64,000 bases of DNA from Merluccius polli (Eukaryota > Chordata > Actinopteri > Gadiformes > Merlucciidae), in the NCBI GenBank assembly GCA_030340625.1, contig JAOPHQ010006607.1, positions 16,001 to 80,000 on the forward strand. Reading direction: 5' to 3'. Below are positions 22,335 through 34,264 of the stretch, in pieces. A program made the translations under genes and the position numbers. Numbering within the stretch: position 1 is the first letter of the stretch; each line of letters starts with the position of its first letter. Under the pieces are notes generated by a model that was given only the letters and a program-made list of their open reading frames with translations, was not told where the DNA came from and ran no database searches.

Positions 22335-22448
22335 TTAAAGACATTTAGCGTTGGAGGTTTTTTTTACTGGTAATTTTCACTTACTTAAGTAATAATTGAT
22401 ATTGGTATTGGCCTTGAAAAAAACATATCGGTGACCCCTAATTTACAA

Positions 22449-22777
22449 CACTGACTACTTTTATTTTCACCACCTTCTCTGTTACCTCCAAGCTCTATAG
22501 TCTATATTGTGTGCAGTGTTTCCCCTATAATTGGCCAACGAGACCCCCAGCCAGGCCAAAAAAAATCACACCAAATGTCCATTCATTCGAAAATCAATAA
22601 TCATTGACTCACGTTACGAAACGTGAGTCAACCTCTTGATGCGATGCGAGTGCCACTTCTATCAGTCCCTTACTGCGGAGCATGAGCTTATTATAGCATT
22701 TTAGCCAGAGTCTATATCCTTCTTTTCCCATATGGATGACACGGACAGTTGTATAACTTTATAACGTCTACTTAGTA
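22449..22777. other. Stretch with no recognised feature
   Basis: Nothing supportable was seen between element Y and the hAT fragment. Confidence 0.4.
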
Positions 22778-22984
22778 GGGCTGTACCCTAAAAGTTGACT
22801 CGTCAAATTGTCGTTCAGAGAGCCCCAAGAGCCCATCACTTCAACTTGTTTCCATAAGCCGGTTACCGTAATGGCGTGTAAAGCTGGAAAATGTTGTATT
22901 TTTATTTATTTGTTTTTTTCAAACCATGAATAATCGATTGACCTGGCAAATCGGGAGTCGACTTGGAAAATTGTGAGTCGGGTT
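22778..22984 (+). mobile_element. hAT end fragment
   Basis: It begins TAGGGCTGTACCCTAAAAGT and carries repeated TTGACTCG / AATCGATTGACC / GAGTCGACTTGG motifs, like the subterminal repeats of fish hAT MITEs. There is no matching right end. It stops where the Ty3/gypsy relic begins. Confidence 0.5.
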
Positions 22985-24000
22985 CAGCCATCCATGTAGG
23001 GTTGATTTCGGCCAGTCTCTCTGCAACACCAAGGCAAAAGGGCACTCGAAGTCTGGGGCAGCCAGGACAGGTTCAGAGCAGAGCACCAGCGTTTCGGGTT
23101 CACCACTAGATCTGCCTGCCTCAGGGCTCGTAGCACTGCCTCCAGCCGCTTCAGATGGGTGCTCCAGTCGGAGCTATAGATCACAAGGTCATCCAGGTAG
23201 GCAGCTGCGTAGTCCTTTCGGGGTCTGAGGATTTTATCCATCATGCGCTAGTACGTCGTGGGGGCCCCATGGATCCCAAAGGGATGCAGCCGATACTGAT
23301 AAGAGGCCATCGGGGTGGAGAACGCTGTCTTCTCCTTGGCCTGCTCAGTGAGGGGTACTTGCCAGTACCCCTTGGTTAAATCCAGGGTGCTAATGAATTG
23401 GGCGGTCCCTAGGCGCTCGATCAGCTCTCCTACTCTTGGCATTGGTTAGGCATCAAACCGGGAGATCTCGTTCAGCTTGCAGAAGTCATTAGAGACCTGT
23501 CTGGTTTTGGCACCATTACAATGGGACTGGACCAGGCCTCCTTTGGGCCAACTTCCGCACGCCTGGCCTGCAGTATGGCCGCTGGCGATCTTCCCTGGTC
23601 CTGTGACATTGTCATGGGTGATGACTGTCATTCTCCCTGGCTGGTCCGGGTGGCCATCCCCCAGAGTCCAGGAGGGTCCTTCCACCCCACTAGGGTCTGT
23701 GGGACCTGCTGAGGTCATGGACACGTCTCTGGCTGGGCAGTTCCATGTAATGTGTCCCTCCTGTCCACAGGTGTAGCAACGTCTGTTGTCCCGGTTCATG
23801 AAGGGCCGGCGGTCCCTTGGTGGTGGGACTGGGGCTAGCATTGTTGTCAGGTCGCCCACCCCTCGGGGGCTCCATCTTTGGGGGCCGCATCATCTCGACT
23901 GTTACGTGGTGATTTTCCAGTAAGGCATCCAGGTCTTCCAAGGAACCTGGTCTAGTCTGGGCCGCATACTTCTTGGCATCTGGGGGTAGTGCTTTTTTTT
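22985..24000 (-). pseudogene. Ty3/gypsy retrotransposon relic with gag and RT pieces joined
   Basis: On the minus strand, from high to low coordinates, the following can be read. A gag-like stretch has KKYAAQTRPGSLEDLDALLE (near 23990-23920). A CCHC zinc knuckle CYTCGQEGHITWNC follows (23790-23745). RT entry sequence KLNEISRFDA precedes PRVGELIERLGTAQFISTLD and LTKGYWQVPLTEQAKEKTAF (23440-23320). A block ending HPFGIHGAPTTY (to 23248) comes next, then YLDDLVIYSSDW (23204-23165). The YLDD tetrad is the RT catalytic core. Frames change at about 23815 and 23480-23440. The space between knuckle and RT is too short for a protease, so an internal deletion is likely. It is non-functional. Confidence 0.8.
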
Positions 24001-24094
24001 CCCGTAGGCTGAAAAAAAAATAGAGGGAGGAAATGGGAAGATATAACGGTGTTGATACCTGAGGCTGCTGGCTGTTTTTTGAGGAGGAGGTATT

Positions 24095-24126
24095 GTGTGT
24101 GTGTGTGTGTGTGGGGGGGGGGGGGC
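24095..24126. repeat. (GT)n(G)n compound tract
   Basis: A GT run followed by a G run. The same GT-then-G architecture recurs at 58900-58961 and 59659-59704. Confidence 0.95.
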
Positions 24127-24652
24127 AGTTAAAAGGTGGAACAGCTCCCAACCTGTGATTTGTATTTTTACTCTACTGTACTCAACCAAGATGGATCCTC
24201 AACCGTCCTTCCCTTCTATTTACATCTTAGTGGAGCTCATTGCTCTGCACAGAAAATCCACTCGTGCTTCAGGAAACTGCACTGGATGTAGAAAAAGCCA
24301 ACATCAGTTATTAGCAGTAGGGCTTAAAGTGTGTTGGCTTTTTATTTTATTTTAAGCGCATCCCTGCTGCTACACCTTTATTAAAGTAATGTTTTTTATA
24401 ATTATTTGTGTATTCACGCATTCCTTGTTACACACACTCAGTGTTTTTGGAGATGAAATGTGAGCTCATCCATCCATCTCACCACAGTCATCAGTTCTGC
24501 TTCTTACAAAAGGCAGGTTATGTCTGCGCCCAGCTCCCTCACAGGGACATCTTGTCTGTTATCACTTTGCTGCTAGGTCCGCAATTAATATTAATGTGCG
24601 TTCAAGCATGCTCCAAGAGCCTCGCCTTTCTCCCTGTATCTCTCGCTCCGCA

Positions 24653-24965
24653 TGTGTGTGAGACTCTGGAGGAGGAGAGCAGTGTGTGTGTGTGTGACTC
24701 TGGAGGAAGAGAGCAGTGTGTGTGACTCTGGAGGAAGAGAGCAGTGTGTGTGTGTGTGACTCTGGAGGCAGAGAGCAGTGTGTGTGTGTGACTCTGGAGG
24801 AGGAGAGCAGTGTGTGTGTGTGTGACTCTGGAGGAAGAGAGCAGTGTGTGTGTGTGTGTGTGTGACTCTGGAGGCAGAGAGCAGTGTGTGTGTGTGACTC
24901 TGGAGGAAGAGAGCAGTGTGTGTGTGACTCTGGAGGAAGAGAGCAGTGTGTGTGTGACTGGAGCT
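24653..24965. repeat. Minisatellite of (GT)n plus gactctggagg-aagagagcag, about 10 units
   Basis: Units of roughly 27-42 bp alternate a variable GT stretch with the constant core gactctggaggaagagagca. Length variation is almost entirely in the GT part. Open frames across it are repeat artefacts. Confidence 0.9.
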
Positions 24966-25050
24966 AGAGAGCCTAAGTCCTTCCCCCTCCACTGTCCCCC
25001 ATTGGACCTTATTTTGGAAAAAAATATGTACGGTAGTCATTGAAAGAATA

Positions 25051-25574
25051 AAATGTTTGATCCTGTTTGAATTGCGCCATAATTTACACGTTTGTCAATT
25101 TAAAAGATAATTTTGCAAATCAAGAAAGTCGCAGTTTGTCATAAAAAATAAAATAAGATTTAGTTTTGTATGAAACTGCTCAGTACACTACATCTCTTGT
25201 CTCGCACAATGTATGTCACCAACACCAACATGTATCTCACCTGATGTGTTTTATACAGCGACTTCTGGTCCTTTTATCAGTCGGGTGCGAAAGAACGAGC
25301 AAGACCTGTTGCTCGTGTGACATCCCGGTACGAAACACACAGGCATCGGGTTAACATTAGCTTCAGCGGCAGATCTGGGTAGCTTGTGTAAAGAGAACTT
25401 TATGTCATCACTTTTGCGACTTTTGGTTGTCGTCTTTCTAACTACGTATTTTCACAGTCTTATACTTTAACAGTTTTACGACAAACTGCGACTTTCTTGA
25501 CTATTGATTATCTTTTGAATTGACCAACATCATATGTATAATTCATGGCACAATTCAAATGGGATCAAAAAATG
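25051..25574. mobile_element. Foldback MITE with TIRs of about 90-100 bp
   Basis: The outer ends TTTGATCC (25056-25063) and GGATCAAA (25562-25569) are flanked by AAATG (25051-25055 and 25570-25574), a 5-bp target duplication. The arms contain tttgaattg.gccat, aaaagataat and a long perfect block tcaagaaagtcgcagtttgt with its complement. The interior, about 320 bp, has no coding potential that I recognise. The superfamily is unknown. Confidence 0.8.
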
Positions 25575-26989
25575 ATTTGTCTCTCGCTGTTGACTACCGT
25601 ACAGATGAGATGGGTCTGAATCCCAGACAGCGGGACGAGTTATTTTCCAAGCTTCGGGTGTTGGGTGTGGAGAGGGTTGGAGATGTGGTTGGTGGCGTGG
25701 GCGATGCTGGAGCAGCCTGTTTATTTAGCCGTGTTGTAATGATGCTTGACCTTTTCCTTCACGTCCATGGCCTGACCTTTAGCACCTTGCCTCCCTGCAG
25801 AGCCGTGTGAGAGTGTGGTCATTGGCGGTGCGCACACACTTTTTATTTCCGCTTCGAATTACATCATGGCCTGCTAGCTCTTGAAAGATTGTTCCAAATT
25901 AGTATGCATTAGGTGGTTAGTGCAACACATTTAATTATGGGAGATGGCACAAAATGGTCTGTTATGATTATTCCAACACGTTACAACTCTAATCTCTTAT
26001 TTCACCCCCTTGTCTTTCTGGCGAGGGAAGAGGAAAGGAAATGATGGAGGACTTAACAGTGCACCCCTCTCCATCAAATGTTGTATTTAAGGACTGTATG
26101 CCTGCTGCCAAACATTGTTATATTTTTATTTTTATCTAATTAATATCATGATTTGCTCTTGCGTAGCATTCTTTATTACAGGATCATTGTTGATGTCCTA
26201 AAGGCTTCATTAAATTAAGGATCCATTTTCCTGGTCTTATTGTAGCCAAAAATAAGGAACAATTACCTGTTTAATAATCTATATAGCTTTATTACTAATG
26301 CTTTTCTGGGCAGGGAAAAGTTGTCTAAAAGTGAGAATATAAAGTACTGGGAAGTGAGAACAATTATTGCATTAATAGTTTACTAATCCCCTCAGCTCTA
26401 TTGGCAATATTAAATCTATTTTCCCAGCCATTCATTCAGTCAGTGCACTGGAGCCCCAGTGGTTCCCTGGAGGAGACCGTTATACAGCAGATATATCAAA
26501 CCCTTCTATAGCCCAGCCTATCCCCACCACACATGGCCCCTATGCTGACTTGCTGCTCGTCAACCTTCCACTGCATGCATTATCATTAATTAATCATTTC
26601 ATTCATTTCATAAACACAGCATTTTCAGTAATTAAAGTAGCATTGATCCTATTCCATGTTGGCTGCAGATGGAAGGAGGAGGTGTTGAGGGAAGAAAAAA
26701 GCACTATAACCAGAAAGATTGTGTCCTCTTTTATTGAAACAACAATTTATTCTGCCAAAACAGCATGATTCTCTCTGTCATGACTCCTGCAGTGCTGCAA
26801 CGTTTTCTTCCCCCCCCCTCTCTATTCAGGCTTTCTAAGGTTTCAGTCTCCAGGATGATTATGTTGTCAAGGAACTGAGGCGGGGGGTAGTGATTGTTGT
26901 GTGGGAGCCATTACACCTCTGTTTTTTTCCATGTTGGCCCTTTGTTGTTTGACACACGAGGTGTTTTTTTGTGTTTTTGTGCATGCTTA

Positions 26990-27100
<111 letters not shown>

Positions 27101-28469
27101 CTCCATGGGGGTTAATGTGGTGGAAAAGAGTGATTTAGGTCAATGGTGGTGGCTGCATCTGTCACTCTGTAGAGGCGGCTGCTTTAGGGCGCTGCTGTGG
27201 GATTGAATAAAGGAGAGGCTAAGGAGGAGAGATGTGGAGATTGACGGAGGGAAGGAGGATGTGAAGGAGAGCCTGACTCCTGTGATTTGTGCTCTCAGCG
27301 ACAAGCATTGTGTCACAAGCAGCCGTTTGATACAAACCTAATCACTCTTGCTCCCTCTGTCTCTGTGCTCTTCAGTTTCTGTGTAAATATCACAATCACT
27401 GATGAGGAAAAAGTGCTGGCATCTCTTAGTGGAGCCATTTTGTATTTCATTTATTTATATGTCCAGCTCTTCCTTGCATCCCTCTCTCCCCTCCCTTCAG
27501 TGAATCGTGCATAATTGTTTACTCTCAAAACATTCTTTCACAAGTATTTCTACTTCCTCTTAATTAGGGGCATGGCTTTACCATAACATTACTAACTAGC
27601 AGTGATTATATTGTGATATTTATTGTATTCTCTCTAAAATGGCAACAGTGACATTTTGATAAACATCATAGCTATTGTCAGAATAGATTACTAATTTAAA
27701 GGTGTTTTTGGACCTCACTTCCATGGCTTCCCAGAGATCCAAACAGTGTCGGCTGTGTGATGTCAGGCAGTTGGCTCCTGCTAGCAGAGACCAGAAAAAA
27801 CAGTACGCCTTTTCACACACGGGGGCTCCGTCTACCCTCTTTGGCGTAACTACCATTGCTGGTGATGGAAAACGCGTCACTACCTATGCGGTGCTTGTGT
27901 TTTTTTGTGGGAAAGTCGCCAGCGACACCCAGTTCGTAACATTAACAATACTGCAAATGCAAGGGCTTTCATCTGTGGGCCATAGGCTCAATCACCATTG
28001 TGTTACCTCACTCGGCAATAGTGACATAACATTTATTTACATGAAAATCTTTAAAATGCCACATTTATAGCAAACACAATGAAAATACCTTTCACACATT
28101 GTATTCCGTGGCGCACTTTACTTTTTCTTAACAACCTTTGGATCATTACAGGGCTTATTCAAATTAGCCCTGCAAATCCGGTGGTAGTCCATAATCAGCC
28201 CAGGGGCTAATCATTGTCATCCAATTGTACATTCCTCTTGACCTTCCAGATTGAGGTAAACTCCGCAGTCTCTGTAACGCTGCATCAATTACTGCAGCAT
28301 TAATGGCAATAAAGGCGAGCACCGGCTTAGATCAAAATGACTGATTGATGTGGACACGCACGCCTCATAATTGGGTTGAAAGGAAGGTTGTGTGTGTGTG
28401 TCCGTGTGTGTGTGTGTCCGTGTGTCCGGTAAGAGGCTGAATGAAGAACACTGGGCGGGTAGCTAGACC

Positions 28470-28490
28470 CCCCCCCCCCCCCCCCCCCCC
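28470..28490. repeat. Poly-C run
   Basis: About 21 consecutive C. Confidence 0.95.
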
Positions 28491-29654
28491 GTATGTCATT
28501 TGGCCATGCATTGCAACGGTATCCTCAGGGGCCTTGGTGGTCTCTTTAAGCTGTTTGCTACCACCCTTAGCACTCTGTGTACACACACACACACAGCTAC
28601 GTTGGCTCTTGGGTGACTGGTTCTCTTCTGTTCGTGACATCTGTGGGCTCAGAACAAAAACCTTTCTATTTCCATAGCAGCCCCTCCTCCCACCCTCGTC
28701 TACCACCATGTGCACTGTGAGTGCATGTGCACATATAGTGCCCCCCAGCTGCAGTTGCTGGGCTGTGAGAGACTGAATAAAGTGGAGTTAATCAGTCAGT
28801 CAGTCAGTGAGTAAGCGAACATCACTCCTTCTGTTTTACACTCTCCATACCCAACACGCTATGGAGATTAAAGCTAAACATGTGTAATGCTAAGGTTTGA
28901 GGCAAGGAACAGGTAGAGACTATGGGCTGTGCTGCACTACGCAGTACACCCCTAATCCTTAAGATTCCCAGAAACGCAGCTCTCAGCACACTTTACTGAC
29001 CAGAGCGTCCTCTCCTGGTTAACGCCACAACATACCCAACGTCTAATCCAGCACAGCATAGGACTCCTTAACGCCTGGAGTGCCTCCTTTCCCCCTCCCT
29101 CTCTGTTCTCCGTGGCACTTTATTAAAGGAAAAAACCCCACCCCTCTCCTGCCCCCCACCTCATGCTCAGGCATTTCATTTCTACAGCAGTGAAAAGCTG
29201 TCATGGCAGATAAAAGGCAGCTGGACCCAGAGTTTTTGGTGCACACAGCATCTGTATTTACTGCGTTACTCATTCTGCCACTGACGAGGAGAAAGGAGGG
29301 TGGGGGGAGGGGTTGGTGGTAAAAAAATGGAGGACGGAGCGCTACATTCATGTGTCTTCATATTGACATGTCTCATCAGGGAGAGAGGTGCACAGTCTGA
29401 GTGAAGCCATCAATCAAGACTTTTCCGTAGCAATAACAGCCCAGCACGCAGCGATACTTGCACATGAAGACTGATAAAGAGTGGCCTTATTGCTGTTGTC
29501 AATGTTTTGTAACACTATTCGTTAACTGAAATTCAATGGTTACGAGGTAAAATAGGAAATAAAGCCTTGCTAAGAGGTAAAAAATATGTAATAATAATAA
29601 TAGTTGAATCTGAGGAAAAACAACTAAATCTGTGCATTCCCAAAGCTATAAGCA

Positions 29655-29862
29655 GCTATTGTTTGGTATCTTTGCCCTATTTATTTTATCTTATTATGTT
29701 GATCCTTCTTTACCATGTCTGTTTTATCTTGTGCTTGTATATTTTAACTGTGTGATTTTAATTTATTCTGTTGTACAGTGTCCTTGAGTGACCTGAAAGG
29801 CGCTTTTTAAAATAAAATCAATTATTATTGTTATTGTTGTTGTTATTATTATTATTATTATT
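29655..29862 (+). mobile_element. L2-like LINE 3' tail with (ATT)n
   Basis: TTGTACAGTGTCCTTGAGTG then GAAAGGCGCTTT..AAAATAAAAT and a terminal ATT-rich microsatellite (29820-29862) match the usual 3' end of fish L2-type LINEs. No coding part remains. Confidence 0.6.
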
Positions 29863-31208
29863 TTGACATGATAAATATTGTGGACGATTCTCAAGGTTAT
29901 AATCGATTCATTTTCCATTCTAATAGATTAATTGACTAATCTAATTATGCTATTAAACTGCTTACCTGTGGCTGAAATTGTTTTGTCCTCAGACAGTTGA
30001 TGTGATAATCGGCTGTAATGCGTCGTACACTAGCACACTCTTACATCAAACTGCTTATGAAACACAATATAAAAAACAGCTTTATTTTCCAGAGCTGGTG
30101 CACGTACACTGTGGGGTCATGCTTATTTTTACTCTACTTTCTTTCATTGAGCATTAATTAACACAACAAGGATTCTGTGTCCTCCAATGTCATCTACTCG
30201 GAGCATGTGTGCGAGCTCATTACGCACAGGTTTCCTCTCGCTAAACGGGCCTTGTGGTGCACAGGACATATGTTGTTGATGATTAAATTGTTTGTTCCAC
30301 ATCTTCAGCCAAATCATCTCAGGATGAAATCAGGCAGGATTTATATCTTCTAGAACCATTTTTATTATTTTCTTTTTTTCTGATGTCATTTGTGTAACAA
30401 GGTTGTTTTAAGCTTTGCTACAAATCATTCTGCTGCTTAATTCTGCCTGTCTTCACGCTGCTTGCTGTGGCCGCCCATGGTGACAGCAGGACTAATGTGT
30501 TCACGGCGCCGCCACAGAGAGGCATTACTTTACCTTTGCTTAATTGAGGGGAAACTCCCCTGACATCTGCCTAGCAAGATTGGCGCCAGGGCTGACGGAG
30601 CTGCTTGCGCCAACCTCCAGGACGCCAAGGCCACTGAACCCTGACTGAGAAATACCACAGCCCCAGGACCACCCAGGGACTAGCAACTGGCCTCCGGGAT
30701 GAGGGGGGTGATATCATAATTTTGATGAGTTGGTACACCCACATTTCACTTCCCGTAATTATTTTTACCTGGGGAAGAAGAGGAAGAGAGGAAACATGCT
30801 CCTCACAACTTATAGCTGACCTGAGATGGTGGGGCTGGTAAATATTTTACAGCCAGCCGATGGGGACACTGAACACTGAGGAAATGCAAAAAAGAGGCTG
30901 GAATGGGAGGGGGAAAGCCGGGGACATTTTTGACGTTGAGAGTGGAAAAGGGTTAGAGGGCAGACTTGAGGGCAACCAAACCAGGCTTGTGTTTGGTTCC
31001 TGTCAGAACATGCCCTGTCTTTGGTGGTAGTCTGTGGAAATGTGTGAGCTTGTTTTTGGGTGTGTGAGCTCAGGATTGACTTGCAGGCAACCTCATGCTG
31101 ACTGTATCACAGCAACTATGCGGTATTGCATTGAATGTGTTGCTCGCCTTGCATCACCTTGCCCGTTATAACGTTGATCTTGAATACCATAGACATGAAG
31201 AGTCAGGA

Positions 31209-31214
<6 letters not shown>

Positions 31215-31273
<59 letters not shown>
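31215..31273. repeat. (CA)n microsatellite
   Basis: About 29 CA units. Confidence 0.97.
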
Positions 31274-31276
<3 letters not shown>

Positions 31277-32401
31277 CTTATTCTGATTCCCAGTTGTACC
31301 CCTGCCTTGTTTTTAATTGTCCCCTGCCCCAAGGGCTGCTGGAACTAGGTGGGCTGGCTATAATTCTTTTACTTTCTTCTCCACATAGTTTAGAGACGAC
31401 GGGTGGCAACACTGCTAAAGTCAGGTGCAGGGGAGGTAGGGGTGGGTGGGATGGGCGAGTCAGTTGACAAGCAAGCCCTGGAACAGTTGGATGCCATTGG
31501 CCCATAAGGGAGAGAGGGGGAGAGCTTTCTGAAAGGCTAATGCTACACAGGAAGCAGCCCTCTCCATTGCTCCGCGTTCTGCTCTTCCCTGATGCATATT
31601 ATCCAGCCCATTATGGATGGCCGGACCTATTAAAAGACATCACTGCTGCTAGTGCTCTTTACAGTGCCACTGATTTGATAGAGCGCCTTTCAAAGTGCAG
31701 TTGATCATCTGTATTGTTGTTGGCAGTTGGCTGCATGTTGTGTCGACCATGTTTCTATGTCAGACGTTTGTTCATGCCCCATGTGCTGTTTAATCTATTC
31801 CACCCTGTCGCAAAAGCATGCATTCAGTTGCATTGAAAACCCATGATGGATAACTTCCCCACCGTCTCCTGTTTACCACAGCTGTTGATGCGTGGCAACT
31901 AGCACTAGCCGTGTGCGAGCGCAGAGTGCCTTTTGATTAAAGGCAGAACAAAGGCAGCACTGCTAGGTGTGTGTGTGTGTGTGTGTGAGAGAGAGGAGGA
32001 GAAGGAGGAGAGGAGGAAGCTGCAGTGTTGCCCCTTGCCATTCACCATGTTCTGTGGGAGGTCACGCAGCCTAGGGGTCGACGACTCCTAAAAATAGCCT
32101 TGAGGAGATTTGGCCAGGCAGCAACAAATAGCTTACCTGCTGTTAGCCTGAGATGTTCTCCATTCCCTGCCTGGTAACTGCTGGGGTCTGATATTCCTCA
32201 CATCCAGAGACACTGGGAAGAGGGCATTCAGTGTTCCCTTCCAGAGGAAATGCACACTAACATACACATGCATATAGACAGAAAAAGGTGTGTATGTGTG
32301 TGTGTGGGCTTGTATGGGGGTAAATAATTGTGTGTCCATGTGTTGGTCTTTTGGGATGGATACAGAGCTAGAGGTTTAATGGCCCCTCTCCATCTTAGTA
32401 C

Positions 32402-32453
<52 letters not shown>
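32402..32453. repeat. (CA)n microsatellite
   Basis: About 26 CA units. Confidence 0.97.
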
Positions 32454-32458
<5 letters not shown>

Positions 32459-33774
32459 CCAGATTGCACTGTCACTGTGAAGTGCTCGCTAGCAGTGCAG
32501 TCAGCCTGATTCCACAATAAGGTCAGAGTTGACAACAAATTACAGCTGCTGGTTGGGCCCGGCGGCCGATGCATCTCCACGCGCTCCATGTTTACCCACG
32601 CACCTGCACCCTGCCGACGGGAGCAATGGCGATGCAGCTAAATGCACACAGCCATTTTGTAACTCCTCAAGGACCACTTCCCCCTCTTCCCACTCCCTGC
32701 TACTCCCTTCCTCCCTTCCCCTTCACTCCTCTCCGGGTATGAGGAATAGATTAGGTGGTGCCATTAAGTGAATTTGCTGTTATTTCTCCCCCAAGGCTAG
32801 CTGGGCAGAGGACGTCCATCTAGTCGTGAGTCAGACCAGCCAAGGATGACTGCAGACCCATGCAGTGGCAAAACATACACATACACACGCGCACACTGAC
32901 TCAATCTCTCCCATACACAACTAGATCAGCTTTCATGCTTCTGCGTAATTTATCAAATTGCTGGGCTGAATGATGAATGGCTCCAGATCTCGGGGCTGCA
33001 AAAAACAGGCATTAGGAATGCAGCGACGTCGCTATTATGTCCGCATTCAGCAAATAATTGTATTAAATTGACTGGTTCATGCTGTATTCACACTTTCTTG
33101 CATTTCCTGACACCATAACAATGTATGGGTTTAATTGCTTTGTAGTTTTCACATGCTACATGGGAGCAATTACACAAATGGAATCAGTGTAACAAAACCC
33201 TTTTTTTCACATTTTTACTGCCAGCTCCTTGCTACACTAAGTGTGCCAGTGTGTGATATAAGCAAGTGAGCTTCCCACTCTTCTACCAAGGAATTTACTT
33301 ACAAATGCCTACACTCACACATCCTTACTGTAGAACAGGCAGGCTCTCACTCCCGGTGATTTGTCACAGTTCCCTATTGTATTATGCTGTGCTCTCAGCT
33401 TCTCCTTCACACTCCTAATATCCACCCCCTCCCTTCTTTCTCTCTTGCCCTCTTGCTCTCTCTAGCTTTTTCTAGCACTCTTAGCGCTCTCTCTTGTTCT
33501 GCAGCCCTCTCTAAATCATTTTTTTACATGTGTGCCGGTGCTCCTTGTGAGCTGTGATTCTGACGCTTCATAACAGTGGGAGGAAATTGAGCTGACCTTG
33601 AGGCTGCCGGGCTCCTCTGTAATGCTGATGTATGGGGCTGAAGGCGCAGGCCGCCAGTAAGTGAGAGCCATGTTTTTATTTGCTGGGGGCACAGGGCCCA
33701 GTGTCAGAACGCATAACGAGGTTCATTTCTCGCCTGCCCGAGCTAGCTCTGCAAAGCCCTGGAAGCCTTTGCGT

Positions 33775-34221
33775 CGGCCCTGTGCCACAAGGGGTTTTAA
33801 GGGGGCTTAGCCCCCTCAGTATTTGTTGCCCCTTCTTTTTAAGCTTTATGTAGCTATGGAAAAATGGCTAAAACAAAAAAATGATTGGCCGAGATAGATG
33901 TGACTATCGCTTAGGTTGTCTCCGTGTTTGTGTACCCAAATACTCCCTTTTCAGAGCTTTTACACAGGCTGTAAACAGCTGTTTCTATGCGCGTCCCCCT
34001 GCTGATTTTGACAGAAAATCGTTAAATTCAAAAAATATTTATGTGAGCACTTATTAATGCATATATTCTTTGATTTTGAAACAATAGCCTTTTGTTGTTA
34101 TTTAGCCTTTCTGAGGCTATTCCAAGGTTAAATCAATTCATTTTATTTAATGAAAAAAAATTGCCACCTCACCTCTAATTTTAACAGCCTCCTCAGTCAC
34201 TTCATCCTGGCACCGGGCCTA
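33775..34221. mobile_element. 447-bp hAT MITE
   Basis: The left end CGGCCCTGTGCCA and the right end TGGCACCGGGCCTA are inverted copies with few mismatches. The flanks CTTTGCGT (33767-33774) and CCTTGCGT (34222-34229) match at 7 of 8 bases. Confidence 0.75.
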
Positions 34222-34264
34222 CCTTGCGTGTCGAGGATTCAATTGAGCCAGGTGCGGTTTTGGC

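Larger units (their letters stand above)
19213..22448. mobile_element. Large hAT-like element Y with nested insertions
   Basis: The left end TAGGGGTCAACCGATTATC at 19221 and the right end ..CATATCGGTGACCCCTA ending at 22440 are related inverted repeats. The flanks ATTTACCG (19213-19220) and ATTTACAA (22441-22448) match at 6 of 8 bases. Within it lie (TA)n tracts, element X copy A (about 19404-20504), a (GT)n tract (21431-21484) and the right part of a TTAA-type MITE (to 22334). No transposase frame was recognised. The assignment rests on the ends and the imperfect duplication. Confidence 0.55.
29863..33766. other. Mostly unique non-coding sequence with CA repeats
   Basis: No supported exon. 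(CA)n tracts lie at 31215-31273 and 32402-32453 and a GT tract at 31968-31988. Complex low-repeat stretches around 30420-30650 and 33550-33766 could be conserved elements. Confidence 0.5.

Noticed and set aside
24591..25040. 149-codon minus ORF with SHTHTALFLQ repeats
   Set aside because: Produced by the minisatellite, whose unit phases happen to stay open. No supporting gene signals.
27702..28070. 122-codon plus-strand ORF as a possible exon
   Set aside because: No recognisable domain, no convincing splice sites at its limits, and an overlapping minus-strand frame is equally open.
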